Notes: a model not told the origin generated them from the letters alone. 18,458 nt of DNA from CAVCAD01 sp036653735 (GCA_036653735.1 JAVVTI010000015.1:1-18458), one strand, 5' to 3'. Shown: positions 6,027-14,910, counted from the first letter of the stretch. Numbers and translations: made by a program.

Positions 6027-7376
6027 ATGAATATTAAAATAGATTCAAGAAAAGTTAAAGATGGAGATACTTTTATAGCTATTGTAGGCAGTCTTAGTGA
6101 TGGTCATGATTTTATAGAAGCTGCTATAAAAAATGGTGCTAAAAAAATTGTTGCAGAATATGGTTCCTACAGTGTTGAAACATTAATAGTTGAAAATACT
6201 AAAACTTACTTAGAAAAAGAATTAACAAAGTATTATAAAGATATTACCAAAGATATTAAGTTTGTTGGTATTACAGGTACTAACGGAAAGACTACCACTG
6301 CTAGTTTTATATATCAGTTATTAAATTCTTTAAGTATTAAAACTTCTTTAATAGGTACTACAGGTTTTTATTTGAATAATAATATCAAATATCTTGATAA
6401 TACAACACCTGATGCTGTTGATTTATACTATATGATAGAAGAATGTAAAAATGAAGATATTAAAGTTATTGTTCTTGAAATAAGTTCTCATGCTCTTGTT
6501 CAAAATAGAGTTATTGGTATAACTTTAGATGTAGCATGTTTTACTAATTTAACTCAAGATCATTTAGATTACCATAAGACTATGGATGAATATTTAAAAG
6601 CTAAGCTATTAATTCTTAATAAGCTTAAGCCTAGTGGTAAAATTATAGTAAACTGTGATGATGCTTATTCTAAATATTTTTGTAATGGTAAAGAAATTTG
6701 TATTGGTAAAGACTCAAAAGATTTCTTAATTAAAAAAACTGATTTACAAGAAAATATTACTTATGTTGATTTTGAATATAAGAATATTATTTATAAAGTT
6801 ACTTTAAACTTTAATATGTTATTTAATGTTTATAATTATATGATAGCACTTGCTGCTGTTAATATGTTAGGTATAAGTATTTATGATATTCTAAGTGTTA
6901 GTTCACTTCTTTATTTACCACATGGAAGATGTGAAACTATATTATATAAAGGTAATAAAATTGTAGTTGATTATGCTCATAGCCCTGATGCAGTCTTAAA
7001 AGTAATAAGTAATTATAAAGAAATATGTAAAGGTAATATCATCACCGTTATAGGTTGTACCGGTTCTAGAGATAGAGAAAAAAGACCTATAATGGCTTCC
7101 TTAGTTACTAAACTAAGCGATAAGGTTATTTTTACTGATGATGATCTTCATTATGAAGAAAGAGAATCTATTGAAAATGATATGTTAAAAGGAGATTTAA
7201 TTAATAACTATATCTTTGTCTATGATAGAAAAAATGCCATTAAAAAAGCAATAAATATGCTTACTACTAATGATACTTTATTAATACTTGGTATGGGTCA
7301 TCAAGACTATACATATGTAAAGGATAAAAAAATACCTCATAATGATATTAATGAGGTTAAAAAGAATTTAATTTAA
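6027..7376 (+). CDS. murE: UDP-N-acetylmuramyl-tripeptide synthetase MurE
   Basis: Cytoplasmic ATP-dependent ligase of 449 residues that adds the third amino acid to UDP-MurNAc-L-Ala-D-Glu. Domain order is the normal one: an N-terminal UDP-MurNAc domain (1-78, starting with the IDSRKVKDGD motif), the central ATPase with P-loop GTNGKTTT (84-91), NTTP (125-128), EISSHAL (151-157), and the likely carbamylated Lys193 in KAKLLIL, then the C-terminal ligase domain with PHGRCE (298-303) and VDYAHSPDA (314-322). The third-residue loop is unusual: where DAP-adding enzymes have DNPR and Lys-adding enzymes a related DNP-type motif, this protein has FTDDDLHYEERESI (369-382). It therefore does not predict Lys or DAP. 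Slightly shorter than the usual 480-500. It is a single-gene unit with its own promoter, and its end overlaps the convergent membrane-protein gene by 9 bases. Confidence 0.92.
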   Translation: MNIKIDSRKVKDGDTFIAIVGSLSDGHDFIEAAIKNGAKKIVAEYGSYSVETLIVENTKTYLEKELTKYYKDITKDIKFVGITGTNGKTTTASFIYQLLNSLSIKTSLIGTTGFYLNNNIKYLDNTTPDAVDLYYMIEECKNEDIKVIVLEISSHALVQNRVIGITLDVACFTNLTQDHLDYHKTMDEYLKAKLLILNKLKPSGKIIVNCDDAYSKYFCNGKEICIGKDSKDFLIKKTDLQENITYVDFEYKNIIYKVTLNFNMLFNVYNYMIALAAVNMLGISIYDILSVSSLLYLPHGRCETILYKGNKIVVDYAHSPDAVLKVISNYKEICKGNIITVIGCTGSRDREKRPIMASLVTKLSDKVIFTDDDLHYEERESIENDMLKGDLINNYIFVYDRKNAIKKAINMLTTNDTLLILGMGHQDYTYVKDKKIPHNDINEVKKNLI

Positions 7377-7940
7377 TTTCAATTTAATATTAATTAATTT
7401 TGATATTAAGTATGCAACTAATACTGCTAAAATTACTTTTATAAGTATAATTGGTGATGTTATACTTTCAAATAAATTAGTACCAATAAATCCCCAAAAA
7501 TACACAAGTGGTATCTTACCTATAAGAAGAGCCACTAAGTATTTCTTAAAATCTACTTTAGTAAGACCTGCTGCTATGTTTATTGCAAAAGCTGGAAAAA
7601 AAGGTATAGCAAGCAATACTACTAACTTACCAAAAGTTAGTTTTTTTATTTTTAAAGCTAATTTCTTAATTATATTTGTATCTTTTAATAAATAATTAAA
7701 TTTATTTGATAAGCCTTTTTGAAATATAAAATATGACATAAGACAGCCAAGAACTGTAAATAACCAAGATATTATAAACCCTATAATAGTTCCAAATGAT
7801 AAAAAGTTTATTGTAATAAATATAGCAAGTGGTATAAATGGTAAAATAGATTCTATAAATATAAAGATACACCCTAAAATAGGTCCTAAAGAACCTATTT
7901 GCTCAATAAACTTAATTAATACTTCACTTATTTCATTCAT
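7368..7940 (-). CDS. VTT-domain (TVP38/DedA-like) membrane protein
   Basis: Integral membrane protein of 190 residues with about five or six hydrophobic segments. The core AIPFFPAFAINIAAGLTKV followed by FKKYLVALLIGKIP matches the VTT (SNARE-associated) domain of the TVP38/TMEM64 and DedA families. In those families a proline-rich re-entrant segment and a conserved Gly-x-x-Pro form the core. Bacterial members are linked to lipid-carrier (undecaprenyl phosphate) flipping or membrane homeostasis; which applies here cannot be told. ATG 7938-7940 is preceded by GGAG (7949-7952), 15 bases after the rhodanese stop, so the two are co-transcribed and form the tail of the T4SS run. No clear terminator is visible at its end, only AT-rich sequence shared with murE. 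Confidence 0.82.
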   Translation of the reverse strand: MNEISEVLIKFIEQIGSLGPILGCIFIFIESILPFIPLAIFITINFLSFGTIIGFIISWLFTVLGCLMSYFIFQKGLSNKFNYLLKDTNIIKKLALKIKKLTFGKLVVLLAIPFFPAFAINIAAGLTKVDFKKYLVALLIGKIPLVYFWGFIGTNLFESITSPIILIKVILAVLVAYLISKLINIKLKLN

Positions 7941-7955
7941 TTCTCATTCTCCACA

Positions 7956-8174
7956 TTAAGACATTATATGAGTATTATAACCAATTGCTTTTAAAAAAGT
8001 CGCCATTTTCTTACTTTGTACACCATTTGTACAATAAAAATAATAATTATCTTCTTTATTTAATAAAACATTATAGTTATATAATAACTTATCATAAGGT
8101 ATATTAATAGAATTAGTTATATGATGGTTTAGATAATCTTTTCTATCTCTTAAATCAATAATTATTCTTTTCAC
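7956..8174 (-). CDS. Single-domain rhodanese-like protein
   Basis: Compact 72-residue rhodanese homology domain. It opens with IIIDLRDRKDYLNHHITNSI (the D-x-R and H-I-x-x-A/S-x-N-I signature) and has the active-site loop YCTNGVQSKKM with catalytic Cys48, followed by FLKAIGYN. Such domains accept sulfur as a Cys persulfide and serve in sulfur transfer. At 72 residues it is near the lower limit for the fold (usually about 100), with no extension or signal peptide, so it is cytoplasmic. The start is GTG 8172-8174 with AGGGTG five bases upstream. It lies 46 bases after the VirD4-like gene and 15 before the VTT gene, all on -, with no terminator seen between. A link to the secretion system is not established. 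Confidence 0.85.
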   Translation of the reverse strand: MKRIIIDLRDRKDYLNHHITNSINIPYDKLLYNYNVLLNKEDNYYFYCTNGVQSKKMATFLKAIGYNTHIMS

Positions 8175-8220
8175 AAGTTCACCCTATTAGTAAGTTATGA
8201 ATAATGTTCAAAAATGTCTA

Positions 8221-10413
8221 TTACTCATCTCCAAAAAAATCATCAAAAAATTGATCGTCAGTTATTTTATCCTTAACTACAATACTATCTACATCTACAT
8301 TTATTTTAGGCTTAGATATTATTTCTTTAGTTTCTTCTTTTTCTTCTTTTATTTCTTTCATCTCTTTTATATTTTCTTTTTCTTTCTCTTCATCTTTTTT
8401 ATTAATTTCTTTTACTTTTTCATCTATTTTTTGAGCTAAAGGATTAACTATAGTCTTTTGTTCTTCTTTTATTTCTTCTTTTTTAACTGCCATTTCCTTA
8501 GCCTTAAGTTTTTCTAATTCTTCTTCTTTTTCTAATTCTGCTATTTTCTCATCTATTTTTTTAACCCACTCATCTACATTTGGAGAAGAAGGTTTTCCTT
8601 GAACTTGTGAGCCTATTGGAGGTATCCCAGCAAATTTAGGAAAAGGCATATTATTCATATTAGGTGCAAAAGGATTAAATGCATCTTGTCCACTTTCTTT
8701 CTTTTTATCTAATACAAACTTTTTCAAATCAAACACTTTAGGATTAGATGTTTCTCTTGTAGGATATTTTGCCTTCTCATATTTTTTTCCATAATCTATT
8801 TTAAAATTTGGCGTAAACTTAGTCTTAAAAGGTTGATTTCTAAATCTTTTAATAAGTACTTCAAACTTCTTCATTTGTTGTAAATCACTTACAGTTACTA
8901 AAGGTCTTATAGGTTCACTAGGCTTATCTTTCTTTTCTTTTGGTTTTACATCACCACAAAGTTTACTTATTTCCTCAAGTGCTGCTAGTTCTGTTGTTAT
9001 TAAGAATATTAAATTTCCACAGTTACCCTTAATAGTCTCTGCAATATCTTTACCATACTCTTTAGTAAGTTGTGAAAAGTTTTGTATAACAAAAGTAAAC
9101 CTAATATTTCTAGAACGTGACGCAGTAATCATGGATTCTACGTCCTTAAGTGCTGGCATATTAGCAAACTCATCTAATACAAAATTAGTCCTATATTTAA
9201 GCTTTAAATCATCTTGATCATGAGCAACATCTATTAAGCACTCATAAACTTGTTTAATAAATATTGTCGCAAGTGCATGATATGTAGTTTTCTCATCATG
9301 TATTTTTAAGAATACAGCTGTTTTTTCTTTACCTATATCTCTTAAATCAAAATCTGAATGTGATAACATTTCAGATAAAATCTCACGTGATGAGAATATT
9401 CTTATCTTTTGTCTAAACACAGATAAAATACCACCCTTAGTTTCCGCTGGAGCATTAATAGTGTTTGATGCAGAAACATAAGCACTTGATAATTCTCCCT
9501 TAGATTGAAAATATTCCTTAATAAAATTAGAATTACCTAATCTTTCTTCTCCTATAGTAGCCATCATATTAATACTATTTAAATTAACTTGATCTTCCTC
9601 AGCATCTTCAAAAAGTCCTAGAGATAGTGCTGTAAAATAATCTCCTGCACTCTTTTCCCAAAAGGCATCTTGAGTTTTACTATCATGAAGTATATTATTA
9701 GCAAGGTCCTCTAATAACTCTGTTGCTTTATCTGTATTACCTTCTTTATATAATCTATATGGTAGTGAAAAAGGATTCCAAGCACTACCATTTTTAGGAT
9801 CACGAAAATTTATAAGTATTACTTTATAACCCTTTTCCTTAAGCATTTGTGCTGTATCTTCATATATTTCACCTTTAGGATCAGTAATAATCATACTTTC
9901 ACCCTTTTTAGCAAGTATTTTTACATACGGAAACATAATACATTGAGTTTTACCAGAACCACTAGCACCTATTATTAATGAATGATTCTCTCCATCATCA
10001 ACCCAAGCATACTTACCATCATTTATAATAGGTACTCCTCCATATGGATAAGTATCATCAATTAATCTAATTCTATTAATTTCTTTTTCTTGTTTCATTT
10101 CTTTTTCATCCATCCATCTTGAATATCCTGCAGAATCTTTTTTCTTAGTTGTAGCTCCAAAACCTTTATCCATATCAAAAAACTTTGATGAAACACTCAT
10201 AAAACTAGCCACTAATGCTAGAATATAAAATACAACCGTTGTTAATAAAAACTGTGATGTAAATGCTTTAAAAGGATTTAATCCAGAAAAATATCCATAG
10301 TTAGAAAACGTATGTAAATTAACTACTCCTATAGCAACTAAATATAATAGAAATACTGCAAATATACCAAATATAATAAAATCTTTTGAATCCGCTCTAA
10401 ATTTAAACTTCAT
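8221..10413 (-). CDS. T4SS coupling ATPase, VirD4/TraG family
   Basis: 730-residue coupling protein that docks substrates to a T4SS. Two N-terminal membrane helices (about 13-31 and 55-73) are followed by a FtsK/HerA-type ATPase with Walker A GASGSGKTQ (149-157), IITDPKGEIYED (175-186), Walker B VLDEFANMP (412-420), and TASRSRNIRFTFVIQNFSQL (430-449), all typical of TraG/VirD4. From about residue 605 the protein becomes a highly charged Lys/Glu helix, ending in the acidic-aromatic tail DDQFFDDFFGDE. This tail is longer than in many family members and may hold substrate or partner contacts (inference). ATG 10411-10413 has a perfect AGGAGG (10423-10428) nine bases upstream. It is the last recognisable T4SS gene of the cluster. 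Confidence 0.93.
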   Translation of the reverse strand: MKFKFRADSKDFIIFGIFAVFLLYLVAIGVVNLHTFSNYGYFSGLNPFKAFTSQFLLTTVVFYILALVASFMSVSSKFFDMDKGFGATTKKKDSAGYSRWMDEKEMKQEKEINRIRLIDDTYPYGGVPIINDGKYAWVDDGENHSLIIGASGSGKTQCIMFPYVKILAKKGESMIITDPKGEIYEDTAQMLKEKGYKVILINFRDPKNGSAWNPFSLPYRLYKEGNTDKATELLEDLANNILHDSKTQDAFWEKSAGDYFTALSLGLFEDAEEDQVNLNSINMMATIGEERLGNSNFIKEYFQSKGELSSAYVSASNTINAPAETKGGILSVFRQKIRIFSSREILSEMLSHSDFDLRDIGKEKTAVFLKIHDEKTTYHALATIFIKQVYECLIDVAHDQDDLKLKYRTNFVLDEFANMPALKDVESMITASRSRNIRFTFVIQNFSQLTKEYGKDIAETIKGNCGNLIFLITTELAALEEISKLCGDVKPKEKKDKPSEPIRPLVTVSDLQQMKKFEVLIKRFRNQPFKTKFTPNFKIDYGKKYEKAKYPTRETSNPKVFDLKKFVLDKKKESGQDAFNPFAPNMNNMPFPKFAGIPPIGSQVQGKPSSPNVDEWVKKIDEKIAELEKEEELEKLKAKEMAVKKEEIKEEQKTIVNPLAQKIDEKVKEINKKDEEKEKENIKEMKEIKEEKEETKEIISKPKINVDVDSIVVKDKITDDQFFDDFFGDE

Positions 10414-10466
10414 AAATAAATACCTCCTAGATAATTACATTATAAATATTTCTTTGTTTAATATTA

Positions 10467-11147
10467 TTATATACTATTAACTCTTTTAAATCTATTAAAA
10501 AGTACATAAAATAAACAAATAAATATTATTAGTAGTACTAATAATCCTACTATAAGAGAATTTTTATTATTAAAAAACATAGCTAAATAATTTTTTGTAT
10601 CACTTAATTCATACGTTATAGTAGCTTCAGGATCATTTTTATTAAATGTCCAGGTATATTTACCTAATAGAAAATTCTTCTTATTTGCATTTGTACCCTT
10701 TAATATATAATCTGAATATACATTAATAACAAGAGATTCTCCAGTATAATATTCATCAAAGGTAGCAGATCCAAATACATCCTGCATATCACTATATACT
10801 ACTTTCTTATCAATATAATCTTTCTTTCCAAATACCATTTTAAATATATTATCTTTTTTAAAACTATCTATAGTACTTGTTTTAGAATAATGACCAATAA
10901 CATGCTTCCCCTGAGTACTCACTTTATCTAAAGAATATAAAGAATCATATTCGTTTTTAAATTTATTTTTCAAAAATATAAAGTACTCTTTATCAGTCAT
11001 ATCATAATATTTTATTAATTCTTTATATTCTTTTATTTCAATTGTTTCTTTAACATTTTTATCTGATAAAATAGTAACGTTATATACAGTTGAACAACCA
11101 GTTAAAATAAACAAACAAATTATAAGTACTATTATTTTTTTATACAT
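10467..11147 (-). CDS. Lipoprotein with C-terminal membrane helix, LppM-like
   Basis: 226-residue protein with a lipoprotein signal (MYKK, hydrophobic core, lipobox LTGC with Cys18) and a strong C-terminal helix (about 197-217), then the positive tail NRFKRVNSI. The mature region would be extracellular and held at both ends. It contains beta-type segments (YNVTILSDKNVKETIEIKE, YTWTFNKNDPEATITYEL). This layout resembles LppM/DUF3153-type proteins, but the match is by pattern only. ATG 11145-11147 has AAGGAGG six bases upstream. The gene sits 13 bases after the M23 peptidase and 53 before the VirD4-like ATPase, so it belongs to the T4SS operon. It may be an accessory envelope component in the position that VirB7 or VirB8 would occupy (inference). 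Confidence 0.72.
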   Translation of the reverse strand: MYKKIIVLIICLFILTGCSTVYNVTILSDKNVKETIEIKEYKELIKYYDMTDKEYFIFLKNKFKNEYDSLYSLDKVSTQGKHVIGHYSKTSTIDSFKKDNIFKMVFGKKDYIDKKVVYSDMQDVFGSATFDEYYTGESLVINVYSDYILKGTNANKKNFLLGKYTWTFNKNDPEATITYELSDTKNYLAMFFNNKNSLIVGLLVLLIIFICLFYVLFNRFKRVNSI

Positions 11148-11160
11148 AGATTTCCTCCTT

Positions 11161-13104
11161 TTAGAATGATGAATATCTACAATTATTGTTTATATCCTTA
11201 CCAACAGTTTTAAGTATATATGGACAAGGATCAACAGCTATTGAATTAATATTAACTTGAAAATGTAAATGGCATCCTGTACTTCCACCTGTTGTACCTT
11301 CTTTTCCAATTACTTGTCCAGCTTTTACAGTATCTCCTACCTTTAAAGGACTTAATTCAACCATGTGCATATAAGTAGTAGAAATATTTTTATCATCCTT
11401 CAAACCATGATCAATTATTATATAATTTCCTGCACCAGAATTAAATGTAGAAAGTACAACTGTTCCATCAGCAAAGGAATATATTGGTGAATTACAACCT
11501 TCGGTAGCTGTTAAATCTATCCCATAATGCATACGCATATCATTATGAATTGGATGCAAATGCATTCCAAAATCTCTTCCTCCAGTGGAGAAGCTACCCA
11601 AAGGCAATGATGTTCCATCCATATTAACATAATTTTGACCGTCATATCCACTTGGAGCAGTTTTATATCCTAAAACTTCATTCATTTCATTTTCTCTTAA
11701 GAAAATATCTGTCATTATATTTTTAATTTCTTTAGGCGTCTTTTTGCTGTCAAAAGAATATCCAGTATTTTGAAATCTCTCATAATGTGTATATATAAAA
11801 CCATTTTGATAATTAAAGTCTTCATTAAATTCCGAATCTTTTTCTTCTATTATTTTGTCAGCTTTCTCTAAAAAGTCTTTCATATCATCAGTAAAAATTA
11901 CTGGTGAAAAACATTTTTCAGTACCACTTTTACTTTCTAATTCAATATTCTTGTATTCTTGATACCTATTAGCAATAGTTTCACCAAAAAGTAAAAAAAG
12001 TTTATACCTAGTGTCATCTAGTAAATATGTGTTTATTTCCTCTAGTTCACAGGTATATCCGCCTTCTACTGGAATTTCTATATATTTATTGTATTTTTGA
12101 TTCATATAATTAAACATCATAGAGTCGTAAACATTAATATTTTCTTTATTTATTATGTCATAGAGCATATCCATAACATCTTCTATATCATTTTCTCTTA
12201 AATCATCTCCCTCATAATGAGGACTATTATCCGTATATAATTCTACAAGAGTTGATATAATTAATCCAGGAGCAATTGTTACATTGTTAGTTTTAGTATT
12301 AATAGTTTTTTTAACTTTATCTATAGATTTACTTATTAATTTATTAAATTTTTGTTTATCTGTTGGTTTAAAAGTTTTTTGTAACCAACCCATAAATGAA
12401 GAAAATATATTTGCATTTTCTTCTTCTAATTCTTCAGTTGCATTAGTTTCATCAGCAAATATTTTATCCATTGTCTCATTATCCTCAAAATTGTTGATTT
12501 TCTGATCATACTTACCTACCATATCGTCCGGTGATACATTATAGCGTGAACTAAAAGGCTCTAACACGCTAAATTTAATAAATAGTATTAAAAAAACTAT
12601 AAGAATTATGACTACTATTACTCCTAAAATTATCCATCCAGGTGGAGTAAAAAGCAAAAAATGCCATATTCCTCTTCTTAAAACTGATGTTACAGTTTTC
12701 TTTGCTACAGCTTTACCAGTTTCCTCTGCTACCTTTTTAGCCCCTTCTTTTGCTACTTTTTTTGTTCCTTCTTTTGCTGCTTTTTTAGTTCCTTCTTTTC
12801 CTAACTCCTTACCAGTTTCTCCAACAGCTTTACCAGATGATTTTTTTGTTAAACCTTTTTTCTTTTCCTCTAGTCCATCTTTCTTTTCAAGAGAACTATT
12901 AGGACCACTTTCATTAGAAACATCCTTAGAACCAAGTTTACTTTTCTCTTTACTTGCTTTTATTCTATTTCTTATATCATTTAATTCTTGACCCTGATTG
13001 TAAATGTTTTTTCCTTTATTATAGACATTTTGTCCAGAATTTTTAAGGCTTTCATCTACTGAAGGCTGCTCATTATTATTGCCATTATTATAATCATTAT
13101 TCAC
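11161..13104 (-). CDS. Membrane-anchored M23 (LytM-type) endopeptidase of the T4SS
   Basis: 647 residues in four parts. Residues 1-150 are hydrophilic and cytoplasmic, with Asn-rich, then Lys-rich sequence and 8-residue repeats (105-136). A membrane helix spans about 155-178. Residues 180-500 are extracellular and unrecognised. The C-terminal M23 domain (about 510-630) has a full active site: zinc ligands H526 and D530 in HYGID and H614 in HLH, with catalytic H580 (YMHM) and H612. It should cut peptidoglycan cross-bridges to open the wall for the secretion channel, the VirB1 role. The start is GTG 13102-13104 with GGAGG (13115-13119) ten bases upstream, 21 bases after the VirB4 gene. I see no second, SLT or CHAP, hydrolase domain. 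The middle region might supply a VirB8/TcpC-like scaffold, which structure prediction could test. Confidence 0.88.
   Translation of the reverse strand: MNNDYNNGNNNEQPSVDESLKNSGQNVYNKGKNIYNQGQELNDIRNRIKASKEKSKLGSKDVSNESGPNSSLEKKDGLEEKKKGLTKKSSGKAVGETGKELGKEGTKKAAKEGTKKVAKEGAKKVAEETGKAVAKKTVTSVLRRGIWHFLLFTPPGWIILGVIVVIILIVFLILFIKFSVLEPFSSRYNVSPDDMVGKYDQKINNFEDNETMDKIFADETNATEELEEENANIFSSFMGWLQKTFKPTDKQKFNKLISKSIDKVKKTINTKTNNVTIAPGLIISTLVELYTDNSPHYEGDDLRENDIEDVMDMLYDIINKENINVYDSMMFNYMNQKYNKYIEIPVEGGYTCELEEINTYLLDDTRYKLFLLFGETIANRYQEYKNIELESKSGTEKCFSPVIFTDDMKDFLEKADKIIEEKDSEFNEDFNYQNGFIYTHYERFQNTGYSFDSKKTPKEIKNIMTDIFLRENEMNEVLGYKTAPSGYDGQNYVNMDGTSLPLGSFSTGGRDFGMHLHPIHNDMRMHYGIDLTATEGCNSPIYSFADGTVVLSTFNSGAGNYIIIDHGLKDDKNISTTYMHMVELSPLKVGDTVKAGQVIGKEGTTGGSTGCHLHFQVNINSIAVDPCPYILKTVGKDINNNCRYSSF
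12697..12792 (-). repeat. Four 24-bp repeats inside the M23 peptidase gene
   Basis: Four tandem imperfect 24-base units encode GTKKAAKE, GTKKVAKE, GAKKVAEE and TGKAVAKK (residues 105-136). They form a Lys/Ala-rich, probably helical stretch on the cytoplasmic side, just before the membrane helix. Confidence 0.7.
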
Positions 13105-13125
13105 TTGATAAAAACCTCCCTACTA

Positions 13126-14910
13126 TTATAATCCTCCGCCTGAACCAAACGAATCAAGTTCTTCTTGTGATGCTATTACATTTATTCTCATTCTTCTAGA
13201 ACCACAAATAAATAGTGCTTCTCCCTGATTATATCTTTTTATTGATTCTCTTTCTTGATCATTTAAATCTACCAAATAACTCAAATCATCTGTTGCTTGT
13301 TTTTTAAGTTGCATTACCAAATAGTAAGCAGCATTATCAAATATTGCTTTACCATGAACAATAACTTCAGGACTCGCAAAGTCAGTTGGTTGTTGAGTTA
13401 TTATAATTGTTCCTGTATTATACTTTCTACTTCTTCTTTGAACCTGTGCTAAAAATTCTGCACCAAGTGTATTTTTATCAGCTAATAAGGTATGTGCTTC
13501 ATCAACAAAAAGTATTGTATTTATACTTTTATCTAAACATAATCCCCATGCATATTTAAGTACATTAAAGAATAAAGCATTTCTTATATTAGTATCACTA
13601 TTCATTAATTCTTTAATATTAAATACTATAAAATCACTTTTAGCTTCTATTGTAGTTTTTCCAGTAAAGTAATATCTTAATTCTTTTACGAATGGTCTAA
13701 CTTTCATCTCTAATCTTTCAAGTACATCTTTTTCATGTGTCTTTTCATTCATTGAAAGTAATCTTCCTCTAATAGTTGCATATACATCATCAAATGTAGG
13801 AAAATCTTCAGACTTAAATTTAGTAAAATCAGTATCAAAATCAATTTTATATCTCTTATATGTTTCTTGTACTATTTCACTAAATAAGTTTAAAACATCT
13901 TCAGTTATATCTGGACTATAATACTTCATAAACGCTTTTAATGATTGAAGTGTCTTTGTAAGTATTGTATATCCTAATCCTTGTGCTATTTCTTCTTGAT
14001 CTGCATCAACTATAACATCTAAAGGATTAACCATACCAAACGTACCACCACGACCTAAATCTATAAAGTCTCCTCCATAAAGTCTAGTCATATCTTCTAG
14101 TTCACCCTCAGGATCTATAGCTATAATCTTATGTCCATTTCTAATATTAGTTCTTAATAATATCTTAGCCGCTGTACTTTTACCACTACCACTAGTACCT
14201 AGCATAATCATGTTAGCATTATTTCTATTATTTTCTTTTTTAAATTGATATAAAAATTGATTAAATAAAACAACACCACCAGAAAAATCAACTCCTAAAA
14301 GGCATGAAAGACCTGGATCTTTAATACTATCAAATACAAATGGATACATAGCAGCAATAGTAGGTCCTGGTATAGGTGTTCCTATTCTTTCTTCTATGTC
14401 CGATGGAGCAAATAAAGGTAAAATACTTTTAAATACTTTTTCTTGTTCAAATCTTAGAACTACACCTCTCATCCCCATTGTATCTAAATAATTTTTAGTT
14501 TGCATTCTTTTTTTATCAAGTTCATCCTGAGTATCTGCTGAAACAACAACATGCATTTGAAAATCAAATATACGAGCTTGTGAAGCTGCTAGCATATTAA
14601 TAAATTCTTCTATACTCTCATAATCTATTCTTAATTTTTCCTGCATTGTTCTATCACGTTCATCATTATATCTAGCTTTTAAATCTGCTATTTCTTTATT
14701 AAGCATCTTACTTAATATACTAAACTGTACTGGAATATGTTTAATAACTATCTTTACTCCAGCCATTTGTGTTAGTTGTGATAAATATCCTTCATAAATC
14801 ATTTTAGGGTAATCAATAACAGTCATAATACACATATGTTTATTACTAACTATCATTTTATCACTTTTAAATTCTATTCCCTTAGGGGCTAATTGACTCT
14901 TTATATTCAT
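13126..14910 (-). CDS. VirB4-family T4SS ATPase, C-terminal part with ATPase domain
   Basis: 594-residue ATPase that powers pilus assembly and substrate transfer at the inner face of the membrane. Residues 1-190 continue the VirB4 N-domain (start LAPKGIEFKSDKMIV). The ATPase follows with Walker A GTSGSGKST (238-246), AIDPEGELEDM (264-274), Walker B ILFVDEAH (466-473), and the arginine-rich QVQRRSRKYNTGTIIITQQ (489-507). ATG 14908-14910 overlaps the TGA of the upstream ORF (14907-14909) as ATGA, so translation is probably coupled; no good ribosome binding site is seen. Most VirB4 proteins are one chain of about 800 residues; here the two parts total 785. The reading frame is otherwise intact, so it looks functional. 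Confidence 0.92.
   Translation of the reverse strand: MNIKSQLAPKGIEFKSDKMIVSNKHMCIMTVIDYPKMIYEGYLSQLTQMAGVKIVIKHIPVQFSILSKMLNKEIADLKARYNDERDRTMQEKLRIDYESIEEFINMLAASQARIFDFQMHVVVSADTQDELDKKRMQTKNYLDTMGMRGVVLRFEQEKVFKSILPLFAPSDIEERIGTPIPGPTIAAMYPFVFDSIKDPGLSCLLGVDFSGGVVLFNQFLYQFKKENNRNNANMIMLGTSGSGKSTAAKILLRTNIRNGHKIIAIDPEGELEDMTRLYGGDFIDLGRGGTFGMVNPLDVIVDADQEEIAQGLGYTILTKTLQSLKAFMKYYSPDITEDVLNLFSEIVQETYKRYKIDFDTDFTKFKSEDFPTFDDVYATIRGRLLSMNEKTHEKDVLERLEMKVRPFVKELRYYFTGKTTIEAKSDFIVFNIKELMNSDTNIRNALFFNVLKYAWGLCLDKSINTILFVDEAHTLLADKNTLGAEFLAQVQRRSRKYNTGTIIITQQPTDFASPEVIVHGKAIFDNAAYYLVMQLKKQATDDLSYLVDLNDQERESIKRYNQGEALFICGSRRMRINVIASQEELDSFGSGGGL

Noticed and set aside
8197..8439. + strand ORF with an extreme run of Phe and Tyr residues
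   Set aside because: It is the antisense of the Lys/Glu-rich tail of the VirD4-like gene; GAA/AAA codons read backwards give TTC/TTT. It has no ribosome binding site.
12697..12792. CRISPR-like or other non-coding repeat array
   Set aside because: The 24-base units are tandem, unspaced and in frame with the M23 gene; they encode protein repeats.
12608..12991. + strand ORF of 127 codons rich in Ser, Pro and Phe
   Set aside because: It is a shadow of the Lys/Ala repeat region of the M23 peptidase gene on the other strand, with no start signal or family resemblance.
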